DNA of 64,000 bases, from NCBI GenBank assembly GCA_950097015.1, contig CATNEN010000003.1, forward strand, positions 15,010,001-15,074,000, written 5' to 3'. Position 1 is the stretch's first letter, and each line of letters starts with the position of its first letter. Source of the DNA: Macrostomum hystrix (taxonomy: Eukaryota; Platyhelminthes; Macrostomidae). Positions 33,236 to 63,729 of the stretch are shown one piece after another. The position numbers and the translations under genes were made by a program. The notes under the pieces were generated by a model. It ran no database searches. It was not told the origin of the DNA and worked only from the letters and a program-made list of their open reading frames with translations.

Positions 33236-34994
33236 AGGAAAAAATCAGTGTACATTCTGGTGGCTGAGAGATGTCGAGGGTTGGTAAGGAATCAGTGTAC
33301 ATTCTGGCATCTGAGAGATGTCGAGGGTTGGTAAGGAATCAATGTACATTCTGGCGGCTGAGAGATGTCGAGGGTTGGTAAGGAATCAATGTACATTCTG
33401 GTGGCTGAGAGATGTCGAGGGTTGGTAAGGAATCAGTGTACATTCTGGCGTCTGAGAGATGTCGAGGGTTGGTAAGGAATCAGTGTACATTCTGGTGGCT
33501 GAGAGATGTCGAGGGTTGGTAAGGAATCAGTGTACATTCTGGCGGCTGAGAGATGTCGAGGGTTGGTAAGGAATCAATGTACATTCTGGCGTCTGAGAGA
33601 TGTCGAGGGTTGGTAAGGAATCAGTGTACATTCTGGTGGCTGAGAGATGTCGAGGGTTGGTAAGGAATCAGTGTACATTCTGGCATCTGAGAGATGTCGA
33701 GGGTTGGTAAGGAATCAATGTACATTCTGGCGGCTGAGAGATGTCGAGGGTTGGTAAGGAATCAGTGTACATTCTGGCGGCTGAGAGATGTCGAGGGTTG
33801 GTAAGGAATCAATGTACATTCTGGCGGCTGAGAGATGTCGAGGGTTGGTAAGGAATCAGTGTACATTCTGGCGGCTGAGAGATGTCGAGGGTTGGTAAGG
33901 AATCAATGTACATTCTGGTGGCTGAGAGATGTCGAGGGTTGGTAAGGAATCAGTGTACATTCTGGCATCTGAGAGATGTCGAGGGTTGGTAAGGAATCAA
34001 TGTACATTCTGGCGGCTGAGAGATGTCGAGGGTTGGTAAGGAATCAGTGTACATTCTGGCGGCTGAGAGATGTCGAGGGTTGGTAAGGAATCAATGTACA
34101 TTCTGGTGGCTGAGAGATGTCGAGGGTTGGTAAGGAATCAGTGTACATTCTGGCGTCTGAGAGATGTCGAGGGTTGGTAAGGAATCAATGTACATTCTGG
34201 CGGCTGAGAGATGTCGAGGGTTGGTAAGGAATCAGTGTACATTCTGGCATCTGAGAGATGTCGAGGGTTGGTAAGGAATCAATGTACATTCTGGCGGCTG
34301 AGAGATGTCGAGGGTTGGTAAGGAATCAGTGTACATTCTGGCGGCTGAGAGATGTCGAGGGTTGGTAAGGAATCAGTGTACATTCTGGTGGCTGAGAGAT
34401 GTCGAGGGTTGGTAAGGAATCAGTGTACATTCTGGCATCTGAGAGATGTCGAGGGTTGGTAAGGAATCAATGTACATTCTGGCGGCTGAGAGATGTCGAG
34501 GGTTGGTAAGGAATCAATGTACATTCTGGCGGCTGAGAGATGTCGAGGGTTGGTAAGGAATCAATGTACATTCTGGTGGCTGAGAGATGTCGAGGGTTGG
34601 TAAGGAATCAATGTACATTCTGGCGGCTGAGAGATGTCGAGGGTTGGTAAGGAATCAGTGTACATTCTGGCGGCTGAGAGATGTCGAGGGTTGGTAAGGA
34701 ATCAGTGTACATTCTGGTGGCTGAGAGATGTCGAGGGTTGGTAAGGAATCAGTGTACATTCTGGCATCTGAGAGATGTCGAGGGTTGGTAAGGAATCAAT
34801 GTACATTCTGGCGGCTGAGAGATGTCGAGGGTTGGTAAGGAATCAATGTACATTCTGGCGGCTGAGAGATGTCGAGGGTTGGTAAGGAATCAATGTACAT
34901 TCTGGTGGCTGAGAGATGTCGAGGGTTGGTAAGGAATCAGTGTACATTCTGGCGGCCGAGAGATGTCGAGGGTTGGTAAGGAATCAGTGTACAG
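33236..34994. repeat. 47-bp minisatellite, 37 copies, with linked variant sites
   Basis: The unit begins AATCAGTGTACATTCTGGCG and ends TCGAGGGTTGGTAAGG. Only two places vary in most copies: AATCAGTG/AATCAATG and GGCGG, GGTGG, GGCGT or GGCAT. GGCAT always co-occurs with CAGTG and is always followed by a CAATG/GGCGG unit. The last 14 copies show a seven-unit higher-order pattern. Confidence 0.97.
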
Positions 34995-35558
34995 TCGAAC
35001 GTTTAGGAGACTGTAATAGTGTTTAGTTATGAAATAAATAAAGGTGGCATTTTTATGGAAGTACGAACTAAAAGAACTCTTACCTTGATAATAACAGAAT
35101 TATCGTATCAGGAGACTTCTAGAGGTCCATCTGCGTTAATTATACAGCCACTTGTCTTAAAAGTGTTACGCAGGTCGAAGTAATTTTGCCATTAACGATC
35201 TGAACCAATGATAAAACACAGTTTTTTGCTTCGAAAGAAATCCCAAAGCAAAATACACAGCCGAATTCGTAATTTTGCAGGCTACATTCAAGGCATCATC
35301 GGCATTTCTGGAATGCCAGAACGAATCGCAAATACTTGTATCTGAAGGGATGGAAAAGCATTTACTTTTTTAAAACGCGAAATAAAAAACTAACGAATGT
35401 TTCCATAATATACGAGCTATTTACAGTACATATTATATTACTAGAACGTCATTTGGTGACAATTGATCCACAGCCAGCGAGTATGCGATTCTGCCTTTTT
35501 CGCGGACTCTGTGACAGTCAAAATGACCACAATAAATACTCACTGTACCTTGTTTCTA
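34995..35558. other. Intergenic sequence, nothing recognised
   Basis: This is unique sequence between two arrays. A short plus-strand open frame overlaps 35336-35590 without recognisable similarity. Confidence 0.4.
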
Positions 35559-36035
35559 GTGTGGGAGTGAATGGGAGAGTGTGGGAGTGAATGGGAGAGT
35601 GTGGGAGTGAATGGGAGCGTATGGGAGTGAATGGGAGCGTGTGGGAGTGAATGGGAGATTGTGGCAGTGAATGGGAGAGTGTGGGAGTGGATGGGAGCGT
35701 GTGGGAGTGAATGGGAGATTGTGGCAGTGAATGGGAGAGTGTGGGAGTGGATGGGAGCGTGTGGGAGTGAATGGGAGAGTGTGGGAGTGAATGGGAGCGT
35801 ATGGGAGTGAATGGGAGAGTGTGGGAGTGAATGGGAGAGTGTGGGAGTGAATGTGAGAGTGTGGGAGTGAATGTGAGAGTGTGGCAGTGAATGTGAGAGT
35901 GTGGCAGTGAATGTGAGAGTGTGGCAGTGAATGTGAGAGTGTGGCAGTGAATGTGGGAGTGTGGGAGTGAATGGGAGAGTGTGGCTGTGAATGTGAGAGT
36001 GTGGCAGTGAATGTGAGAGTGTCGGAGTGTATGGG
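35559..36035. repeat. 20-bp minisatellite (GTGGGAGTGAATGGGAGAGT)
   Basis: About 24 copies show variants GGGAGCGT, GGGAGATT, GTGGCAG and ATGTGAG, the last clustering at the right edge. The plus strand is purine-rich. A single 15-bp match to the unit occurs at 54465-54479 in the kinase gene. Confidence 0.95.
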
Positions 36036-36096
36036 TGAATCGGTTTAATTGACCTGTATATTGAGCTCAGTAAATATCTATTTATTCCACATGCAG

Positions 36097-36407
36097 CCGA
36101 AAATCAGCAGCTTCTGAAGCAGCCAGCCAGCCAGCCAGAGGCTATTTGCAATCTGCAGAAAAGGCGTTTTCGACGTCGGCCTCGCATGCATTAACTACGC
36201 ATTGAGCAAAGGAGACATCAGCAGCAGCAGCAGCAGCAGCAACTACAGAAACCCGACAGCAACAACAGAATAAGAATAAAAAGAAGAAGTATAGACGGAC
36301 TCGCAGTACCCAGTTTGGGCAGCAACAGTGCAGATCCTACGAAATTAAGAAACGTTGTCTACTATACACAAGCTGTCAACTTACTAGCAGTCAATTTGTC
36401 TACCTAA
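36097..36407 (+). other. Possible plus-strand exon or pseudo-exon with glutamine run and one in-frame TAA
   Basis: After an acceptor-like TTTATTCCACATGCAG, one frame reads Gln-rich sequence (ENQQLLKQPASQPEA), then QKRRFRRRPRMH, a TAA at 36192-36194, then EQRRHQQQQQQQQLQKPDSN and open sequence to a TAA at 36405-36407. Low-complexity Gln/Arg content resembles transcription-factor linkers. The single stop argues against a working exon. It could equally be non-coding CAG-rich DNA. Confidence 0.2.
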
Positions 36408-36616
36408 CGTAGCTCGTAAATGGATTTTCTGGTCGAATAAGGAGCCTTAGCTGTTTCAACACAGCGTTAATCGATATTAACAAGAAAATTTAGAAAAAAC
36501 GTAGCAATCTTTCGGTGCCTTTGTTCGTCCAAATTATGATTTGTCTAAATTCTCTTTTGTTAAATTGTGAATTTTGACTTTTAACATCAACCTAGTGTTT
36601 TTACTTCATTTAAAAT

Positions 36617-37175
36617 TAGGTGGAAGACACTGGGGTACTAGTGGAAGACACTGAGGTAACAGTGGAAGACACTGAGGTACCAGTGGAAGACACTGAGGTA
36701 CCAGTGGAAGACACTGAGGTACCAGTGGAAGACACTGAGGTACCAGTGGAAGACACTGAGGTACCAGTGGAAGACACTGAGGTACCAGTGGAAGACACTG
36801 AGATACCAGTGGAAGATACTGAGATACCAGTGGAAGACACTGAGGTACCAGTGGAAGACACTGAGGTACCAGTGGAAGACACTGAAGTACCAGTGGAAGA
36901 CACTGAGGTACCAGTGGAAGACACTGAGATACCAGTGGAAGACACTGCAAGATACCAGTGGAAAATACTGCAAGATACCAGTGGAAGATACTGAGATACC
37001 AGTGGAAGACACTGAGGTACCAGTGGAAGACACTGAGGTACCAGTGGAAGACACTGAGATACCAGTGGAAGACACTGCAAGATACCAGTGGAAAATACTG
37101 CAAGATACCAGTGGAAGATACTGAGATACCAGTGGAAGACACTGAGGTACCAATGGAAGACACTGAGGTACCAAT
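36617..37175. repeat. 21-bp minisatellite (GTGGAAGACACTGAGGTACC+A)
   Basis: There are about 26 copies. A compound segment containing GACACTGCAAGATACCAGTG and GAAAATACTG occurs twice (about 36940-36995 and 37070-37125), marking a block duplication. The 21-bp period leaves all frames open on both strands, giving spurious acidic 7-residue repeat proteins. Confidence 0.95.
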
Positions 37176-37990
37176 GGACACTGGCGTACAAACTTGTACT
37201 TGTACGTGTACGAAGGGAAAGATAGAAGGTCACAGTCGTGCAGGCCTAATTACGAAACCAACTGTACAGCCACGAACCGAATACATTTTCTCAGCTTATT
37301 AATGAAGCGTTTTATTTCCTGAAAACTGTTTTTAAGCATAGAACATTATTTTGTAAACAAATACATGAAAATAGAAACATGAAATTAGTTACAGTTTGCT
37401 GATGTAAGCAGAAAGGTTTATAGAGATTTTCGAACAGGAAGTTAGTATCAACAAGGAGTCAATAGCAGATAGAAATACTGAACATATCAGTAAAAATACT
37501 TGTTTGAAACTGATTGTTCATAGGCTATCGTTTTAAATGTTTAAAATAAAATAAATTAAAGTAGAAATGGCAAGCCTTTAAGGTAAACAAATCATATTGT
37601 CAAGAAAAAGCAATTAAAACAGAAGGTAAAAAAACAAAATCAGCAAAATAAGTCCACAAAAATTGCACATGCTTTGTTACAGAAATTACAGAAGAAAACT
37701 ATTATTAGTGAGCAACTGCAGAAAATGAAGTAGCGAACCACTGTAATTACTCGTAAGCAAGAAATAAGACTTTCGATCTATTATTTTTTAAGTATCTAAA
37801 GCCGAAGCTTCAAAAGCTAATAATTTCGACTGGATTCATGCGCATGCAAACTACTTAATTAATAAAATGTTAGTAGTACTGCTCAGTTTTGAAATTAATC
37901 ATTAACGAGTTCAAAACAAACTTTAACCGCGTTAAAATAGTATTACGATCCGGCGTACTCGAGGATTACCAAATGGAAAAGAGGTCCTAC
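37176..37990. other. Probable 3' UTR and flank of the ETS gene
   Basis: This is AT-rich sequence downstream of the ETS stop codon on the minus strand. A minus-strand AATAAA at 37311-37316 is a possible polyadenylation signal about 680 nt after the stop. No other feature is seen. Confidence 0.4.
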
Positions 37991-38963
37991 TCAACCGTCA
38001 CAGGTGGCAATGACTAAACCTGTTTCTTTAACCTCATCCTCTTCTGACAAATCGCCAGGTGTTGCCACAGCTTTCGCTGCTTCACATGCGGCAATAATTT
38101 CTTCCTGCTTCAGCATCCTGTGTCCTGTTTCTTCTGGTTTACGAGCGGTGAACGATTCGAGGATGCTGGAAACCTTCAAAGCTAGGGGAGATTCGGGACT
38201 GCAGATACTCACTCTTGACTCACTCTTGACTGAAGCAGTCGATTCGGTATTTTCTGGCACATTGCTGACAACATTGAGTGGCTTCGAGGTATTAGGTATC
38301 TTCTCATGAGTAGACTTCACAGCTTCGGCTTCCAAAATTCGGAGCTCCACAATATTCGATGAAGCAGCAGTACATGCGGTAAAAGTCTCAGCCTTGCAGT
38401 AGGTCGAAGGCGAATCGCGCTTCGGCAAAGGCAGATCGTCAACATCCAGTATCTTGAGCTCCACAATTGTCTGCGGTTGCGCTGAAGTTCCAGTCACTGC
38501 GGTCGATCGACGTCGCTCAGCCAGTTTGGTTTTGAGACGCTCCAGGACTTCCGGGTTTGGCATCGAGTGGTTGGAGCTGCTGCCGCCGACACTGCTACTG
38601 CTCACTACGACGGTGCTAGTCGCAGGAGCATCCGCGTCAACGTGATGGAATTCTGCAGCTGTTGTTCCTGTCGGGGATGTTGTTGTAGAAGACGAAATTG
38701 ACGACGTGGACTCAAGACCTTCGGCGATGCAGTGCTTAGCTGTTGATGATGACTGTTCTTCGGCTCTGATAATTTTTTCAGCGGAAGCAACTGGTGCAAA
38801 AGCAGCTGAAGAACAAAACGGGGTAGAGGCAGCAGCAACAGCAGCAGCCGAGGAAGCCTGTCGGCTATTCTGATAGTCCTCAATAGCCTTTTGCGAAAAC
38901 TTGTAGATTTTCTTTTTGCGAAATTCGTGCGGCTCAAAGTAGCGCCCAATGTCCCGCGAATGC
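37991..38963 (-). CDS. ETS gene exon 4: end of ETS domain and Ser-rich C-terminus
   Basis: The acceptor TTTCTTAG precedes 38963 and the stop TAA/TGA-class codon ends at 37991. It opens HSRDIGRYFEPHEFRKKKIY, the last helix and wing strands of the ETS fold. About 290 residues rich in Ser, Thr, Ala and Glu follow, with two similar IVEL(K/R)ILxxE/D segments that look like an internal duplication. Confidence 0.85.
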
Positions 38964-40089
38964 CTAAGAAATATAGTTTATATAAATAAATGAAAACAAT
39001 TTTAAATAAATAACATATTTGACTCTAGATGAAGTTTTGGTAAATTTCTGACCTTATTCCTCGAGCGAAGCACTCGTAATTGTCTGTTTTGTTTCCTTTA
39101 ATGTGCTTCCACAATTTGGCAATAGCCGATGGAGTAATAACTTTGAACAGTCTATTAGCTCTGTCGACCCATTCGATATTGTTGCGACACCGTGTGTTTT
39201 CAAGCAGCTTTAAAAGAAACAAATGAATCATCGGCTTTTGACCTGTTGGAATGTTGCATACGGCTTTGTAGAATATACTCGTACGAGCGTACAATACTAT
39301 AACAATGCATTTTTTTATAGATTTGCTTACCGTGCCAGGTAAACAGCTCCGGCGCCACATTCTGAAACAATCTGACCTCTTGCTGCTGCTCTGATGGTTC
39401 CGATGCTGAATTAGACAAAAGCTGCTGATGCTGCTGCTGCTGCTGCTGCTCGTGAGATCTCGCTCCAGAAGCGCTGACAGCTGCAGTGTCGTCGGCTCTT
39501 CCGACGACTCTTCTGCGCCTCTTCGCAGGCGGCGAAATTGTTGCTGCGCTAGTCGTGGTCATCATTGTTGTTGAGTTATTCGGAGAAGTCATATCAAAAA
39601 CCGGCTTAAAATCTGGCAGTTGTTCAACGCTTTGGTGCCGTTTTAATTGCGGTTGCTGCTGCTGCTGCTGTTGCAATTGCGATTGAAATAACTGCAGCTG
39701 GTAATGATGTTGGAAGTGCGTAGGCGGTTGCGGTGGCGGTGGCGGTGGCGGTGGCGGCGGCGGCGGCGGCGGAGTGGTCTCAGAAGCAGCGGTCGCGGAA
39801 GCAGCAGACCCAAGACCAGTACGATGAAGTACAGCCAATTGGCAGAATGATGGCAATACAGGCGAAATCTGCTGCTGTTGGTGCTGCTGCTGCTGCTGCT
39901 GCTGCTGAGAAAGTAAAAAGCTAGGATGCGGGCATCCAAGACTGACCTTTGTCGATTGCTGCTGCTGATAATGCTGCGGCTGCTGCTGCTGAAGTTGAGA
40001 ATTGTTGCAGTCAAATTGAGGCGACTGGAAAGCAAATTTATAAAGTCCATTTGATCCCAGAGACGCCGACATCAGAGCGGCTGTAAAAC

Positions 40090-40139
<50 letters not shown>

Positions 40140-41774
40140 TGCTGCTGCATTGAAGCATGCGGCGGTGGCGGCAGCGGCGGTGGCGGCGCTCCAAAACTGA
40201 CAGACCGGAGCAATTCAGACCGAAGGCCGCTTGACACAACGGGCGGCAGCGGCGGAATCGACGGCAGCGGCGGAAACGGCGGCAGTGACGGTGACGGTGG
40301 CGAAGTCTTGGCAGAGAAGGACGCTTGAGACGACTGCATTGTTGAATGCAGCGATGATTGCGGCGGCAGTGGCGGAAGCAGATGCGGCGCGGAGAAAGGT
40401 GAAATCTTACCCTGAGTAGCACTGAGGGTGGCCGCGGCCGCGGCGGCAGCTGCTGCAGCGGCTGCAGCGGCAGCTTGAGAAATCTGCGGCAGCAAGTTGA
40501 GCTGTTGTGGTCGCTGATTCTGATAAAGGTAGTTACACCCCGACAGTGACTGGGTGTAACTCTGCATGAGTTGATGATGGTGTTGCGACTGGGTCAGATT
40601 GAAACTGTCCACAAGTCCATTGAATGCCGCCGGTTGAAGTTCCAGTGTTGGTCGTGTTGGCGAAGACACATCGTTGTAGTCATGCTGCTGCGTTTTCAGC
40701 TCTTCTCGAGCCTCCTTAGACGCTGTCATCTCCAAACTGACGCCGGGTGGCGCTGGTGATAACTTCTCAACGTCGACTTCACTGTCAGTATCGCTGACAA
40801 CTTCCGTTTGTTGTACTGGCGAAAAATCAATAGTTTTGTCCTCTACTTTTGACTTTGCTGGCGACAACCTGGGCTGATCGCTGATGTCGGAGAGCCTGAT
40901 TTTGGGTGGATTCAATGTTCAAAAGACGATTTATTTGTGACAAAAAGCTCTACGAATATTCGAAGCTTCAAAAACAGAATTTGACTTTCGAAGTTAGGAA
41001 TAGCTGTAATTTGAAATCTATAATATACGCCGAAAATAGTTGTACGTCTTATTATTAGGAAAGATATTTTCACTATTTCTGCACGAAAACCACGTCATGT
41101 TACAATATTCTCGCTTTCATTCGTTATCTCCTTCTTACACCAACATCATTTTTATAATAATTGAAAAAAATCTTAGTCGCGTGCAGTGAATCCGTTTGAA
41201 GCTCACTGACTGCTCTATTGCTTGGATAGGAATCTACCATAGACATTGGCAGATATTTACGGGCATGTAACTTTACAAATTTGACTTTTTCACGACCCGC
41301 GCGGTTCATAGACTATACGTTTCAAAATTTGTCTTGAGTGTCTTGAGTTTGCTGAGAAAAACAATAACAAAATTATCGAACTTTTCTTTAAGGACCTGCG
41401 TCTTGTTCTTTACTCCCTCGAGGTTGCAGTCTATGGCAAAAACAATAGAAGCGAATGGTACAGCTGCAAACTGCTTAGAATCCTTGCATAAAATCGATGG
41501 AGGCTAAATAAAAACATCAAATTAATATTGAATGAAGTTAAGGATAAAACAATTCAACGGCATGTTGGTTGGGTAACTATAAAGCTATCAATCAATCATA
41601 TTGAATAAATTCAGTAACTTACCCGTCGCATTGACTGCCAGTAATATTAGTTGTTTCGCCGTTGCACGAATCATCGCTAATCGCAACTTCTTCTCGATGA
41701 TCAGAATTGCCAGAAGGTGTTGATATAACAGCATCGGGTTGTTCAAATTTTACATCAACGACAGTGTCGGACAT
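37991..41774 (-). CDS. ETS-domain transcription factor with long low-complexity N-terminus, four exons
   Basis: This is a nuclear DNA-binding protein of about 959 residues. The exons are 41623-41774, 39331-40895, 39053-39242 and 37991-38963, and all junctions are in phase. The N-terminal 565 residues are acidic then Gln-, Ala- and Pro-rich (polyQ, about 17 Ala, a Pro run), which suggests activation or assembly regions. The ETS winged helix (about 566-665) reads LFTWHGQKPMIHLFLLKLLE, NNIEWVDRANRLFKV, AIAKLWKHIKGNKTDNYECF, ARGIRHSRDIGRYF, KKKIYKFS. Two of the three usual tryptophans remain (the first is Phe), and the recognition helix ends ARGIR where most ETS proteins have SRALRYYY. KGNK, the MARALRN-like ARGIR and KKKxYxFS make the SPI (PU.1-like) group the nearest I recognise. 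The C-terminus is Ser-rich without a known domain. No tandem array sits in its introns. Confidence 0.85.
39053..39242 (-). CDS. ETS gene exon 3: core of the ETS DNA-binding domain
   Basis: The acceptor CCAACAG precedes 39242 and the donor GTCAGA lies at 39052, in phase with both neighbours. It encodes QKPMIHLFLLKLLENTRCRN, then IEWVDRANRLFKV and LWKHIKGNKTDNYECFARGI, that is helix 1, the beta hairpin and helices 2-3 of the winged helix. Confidence 0.87.
39331..40895 (-). CDS. ETS gene exon 2: low-complexity N-terminal region
   Basis: The donor GTAAGC at 39330 is clear. The acceptor is chosen at TCAG before 40895; two downstream AGs (near 40880 and 40870) keep the same phase and are alternatives. 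It encodes an acidic stretch (VVSDTDSEVDVEKLSPAPPG), several CAG/CAA-coded glutamine runs, an alanine run near 40430-40480 and a run of about 14 prolines near 39725-39770. The last residues, ELFTWHG, start the ETS domain. Confidence 0.82.
41623..41774 (-). CDS. ETS gene exon 1: start and first 50 residues
   Basis: ATG is at 41774-41772 and the strong donor GTAAGT at 41622-41617, phase 2 out. It encodes MSDTVVDVKFEQPDAVISTP and further acidic, Ser/Thr-rich sequence ending GSQCDG. Joining to 40895 keeps the frame. A TTAAATA element about 115 nt upstream (near 41890) could be a TATA box. Confidence 0.72.
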
Positions 41775-42651
41775 GTCTTGTGGAACAAGTAGCTAATTGT
41801 ATTCAAAATAGATTAGTCGATTAGTCGAGCAGTAAGCTTAACTTGAAACTCGAATTTAACCTTCTCTCGGTTCGGTCGTGACAGCTCGGTATTTAAGGCA
41901 GTCTACTTCTTTGACAAAAAAAACAATTAGTCTATGGCTAAAAGTTACGTCGATTAAGCGTAAGAAAGCAATTTCGCTGGTAAAGTTTATAAATAGACAC
42001 TCGGACCAGCGAGTAAAGCCTATCTACACAGTTTCTAGGAAAAGCACATTTCACATGTGTTACATATCGAGATTGCAAAGTAAGCAGCCGTTTTGCAAAA
42101 ATAAGCTACAAGTGTATGGGTTTCTTACAGATTGCAACAGAATTGTACGAGAAAAAGTGACTTCAATATCGCAGCTAGTGCAATCCTACAGTTTGGTCGC
42201 TGCACTAAATGTACACGAATATTCGAAATGCTAAGCATTTAAAAGGAAGAAATTTCATAAGCTGTGTTACTCTCGCCAAGTGTGCATATTAACTGTTAAA
42301 CAGTTGTGTTAAGCGAGAATCTATTAACACTGCAGCATGAGACTTAATTGTACACAAAGTCAAATGCGACCAAACTTACGCTGTTGGTGTACATATTTTA
42401 CATACACACTGCTTGTGCATTTCTTTAAACGAATTGCGCCTTAAATTTTGTCTGAAAGTTTGTTGCATGAAAAGCTATTTGGCCTGTTACGTGCGACTAG
42501 CAAAGTTTCCAGATGATAAGATAAATTATTTACAGATACACAAATCCTAGGTTGTTAAAGTCATTAGCTGCAACTGAATGCTATTTGCTGCTTAATGGCT
42601 CATTATCTCCTTGACTAAATCGTAAAATTCCATTTTATTGCCGAAATCACT
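41775..42651. other. ETS 5' flank, possible promoter
   Basis: This is unique sequence upstream of the ETS start codon. A plus-strand 118-codon open frame (41878-42234) begins at GTG, runs antisense over the probable promoter and shows no recognisable domain, so it is not called. Confidence 0.35.
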
Positions 42652-43785
42652 GACACTTCACTATTAGCCTCACCGCCTCACTGACACTTCACCATTAGCC
42701 TCACTGCCTCACTGATACTTCACTATTAGCCTCACTGCCTCACTGCCTCACTGACACTTCACTATTAGCCTCACTGCCTCACTGCCTCACTGACACTTCA
42801 CTATTAGCCTCACTACCTCACTGACACTTCACTATTAGCCTCACTCCCTTACTGACACTTCACTATTAGCCTCACTGACTCACTGACACTTCACTATTAG
42901 CCTCACTGCCTCACTGCCTCACTGACACTTCACTATTAGCCTCACTGCCTCACTGCCTCACTGACACTTCACTATTAGCCTCACTACCTCACTGACACTT
43001 CACTATTAGCCTCACTACCTCACTGACACTTCACTATTAGCCTCACTGCCTCACTGACACTTCACTATTAGCCTCACTGCCTCACTGACACTTCACTATT
43101 AGCCTCACTGCCTCACTGACACTTCACTATTAGCCTCACTGCCTCACTGACACTTCACTATTAGCCTCACTACCTCACTGACACTTCACTATTAGCCTCA
43201 CTACCTCACTGACACTTCACTATTAGCCTCACTGCCTCACTGACACTTCACTATTAGCCTCACTGCCTCACTGACACTTCACTATTAGCCTCACTGACAC
43301 TTCACTATTAGCCTCACTGCCTCACTGACACTTCACTATTAGCCTCACTGACTCACTGACACTTCACTATTAGCCTCACTGCCTCACTGAAACTTCACTA
43401 TTAGCCTCACTGCCTCACTGACACTTCACTATTAGCCTCACTGACACTTCACTATTAGCCTCACTGACACTTCACTATTAGCCTCACTCCCTTACTGACA
43501 CTTCACTATTAGCCTCACTCCCTTACTGACACTTCACTATTAGCCTCACTGACTCACTGACACTTCACTATTAGCCTCACTGCCTCACTGAAACTTCACT
43601 ATTAGCCTCACTGCCTCACTGACACTTCACTATTAGCCTCACTGACACTTCACTATTAGCCTCACTGACACTTCACTATTAGCCTCACTGCCTCACTGAC
43701 ACTTCACTATTAGCCTCACTGACACTTCACTATTAGCCTCACTGACACTTCACTATTAGCCTCACTGCCTCACTGACACTTCACT
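42652..43785. repeat. 31-bp minisatellite between the ETS and kinase genes
   Basis: The unit contains CACTGACACTTCACTATTAG and CCTCACTGCCT. Full 31-bp units alternate with 23-bp units lacking CTCACTGC and 39-bp units with it doubled. Block duplications are visible (for example the CTCCCTTACTGACAC variants and the GAAACTTCAC units each recur). Confidence 0.95.
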
Positions 43786-44580
43786 GATTAGACGAATGAA
43801 AATTGAGAAGCTAATGCAGAACCCGTGGACTAACTGACCAAATTGAAGCAGGTAGGGCCACACACGGACACAGCTACCCAGTTACCATACGGTTTTTTTT
43901 CAATTTATTTCTTTATTCTTACAAACAGACTAAAACGTAAAATTTGCGCGATAAAATCACTTTATAGCTTATTACTATTTTATTGATTGAATGCCCAGCA
44001 AATAACTGACGAACAACAAGCTAAGCAGTTAGAAAAATAAAGAGCTTTTAAGTAATTAAACAAATATAATAAAACAGGAACATATTGAAGCAATTCTCCA
44101 ATAAAAAAAATTAATTAGAATTACCCGTGTACACCTAGATAAATTAATGTAAGAAAATGATTCATTGATAGTAAATATATCAAAAAAGCGATTTGATATA
44201 AAGAGAAAAGATTACTATTATTTAGCAAGTCGAATCGAATGCGAGTAATATTAACATAAGTAGTAATTGTTGTAAACTACTTCTACTAAAAATAAAGAAA
44301 AATTAAAATTTGAAATAAAAAAAAGTTTCTATAATTCTTTAACTAAAATTTCAAATTTAGTATGGTTTTCTTAAGTACTCTACTATGAAAAGTAGTGATT
44401 AATGTGCGAGGAAGGAATAAAACAAATTAATAGAGAATTATATGATGCGTTTAACAGGCAATTGAATGATGGGAAAATCTATACAAATTTCTATTATCAA
44501 TAGTTTTTCTTTTCTTCTCAATTCTTTTTCTAACCAAATAAACTCATGAAGTTTCGAATAAGCCTACTTTGGTATTTCAA
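43786..44580. other. AT-rich intergenic sequence, nothing recognised
   Basis: This is unique, strongly AT-rich DNA between the 31-bp array and the 3' UTR of the kinase gene. No exon or repeat was recognised. Confidence 0.4.
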
Positions 44581-44601
44581 ACGCATTTATTTTTTAATTG
44601 G

Positions 44602-44607
44602 TTTATT
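44602..44607 (-). promoter_or_regulatory. Polyadenylation signal AATAAA of the cGMP kinase gene
   Basis: On the minus strand AATAAA lies about 185 nt after the stop codon, and a second AATAAA occurs 16 nt further on (44586-44591). Position and sequence fit a polyadenylation signal. Confidence 0.55.
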
Positions 44608-44790
44608 ACAAGCGTTTGGTAGTAGTTTTAATCCGGTGTTCGAAGTCTTTGTTGGCACCAAGAGCAAATCTGAAACACAAAATATAAGAACTCAAAGAAA
44701 GTGTGACAAGCATTAAACTGATTTTCGGGGCCTAATCCGCCCACTGATTTAGGGCGGATCAAACTGAGACAGAGCACAGGGAGGGGGATT

Positions 44791-63729
<18,939 letters not shown>

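Noticed and set aside
39486-40419. Plus-strand and alternate-frame open reading frames over the ETS exon 2
   Set aside because: They are shadows of CAG/GCN/CCN runs of the real minus-strand exon; polyQ, polyA and polyP coding leaves other frames open as Ser, Cys or Arg runs.
41308-41519. Minus-strand open stretch after a TTTATTTAG acceptor-like site, as an extra ETS exon
   Set aside because: Exon 1 ends in phase 2, and in that phase the stretch hits a TAG; the open frame has no matching donor and no ETS-like content.
41878-42234. 118-codon plus-strand open frame upstream of the ETS gene
   Set aside because: GTG start, no domain, antisense over the probable promoter; chance is the simpler explanation.
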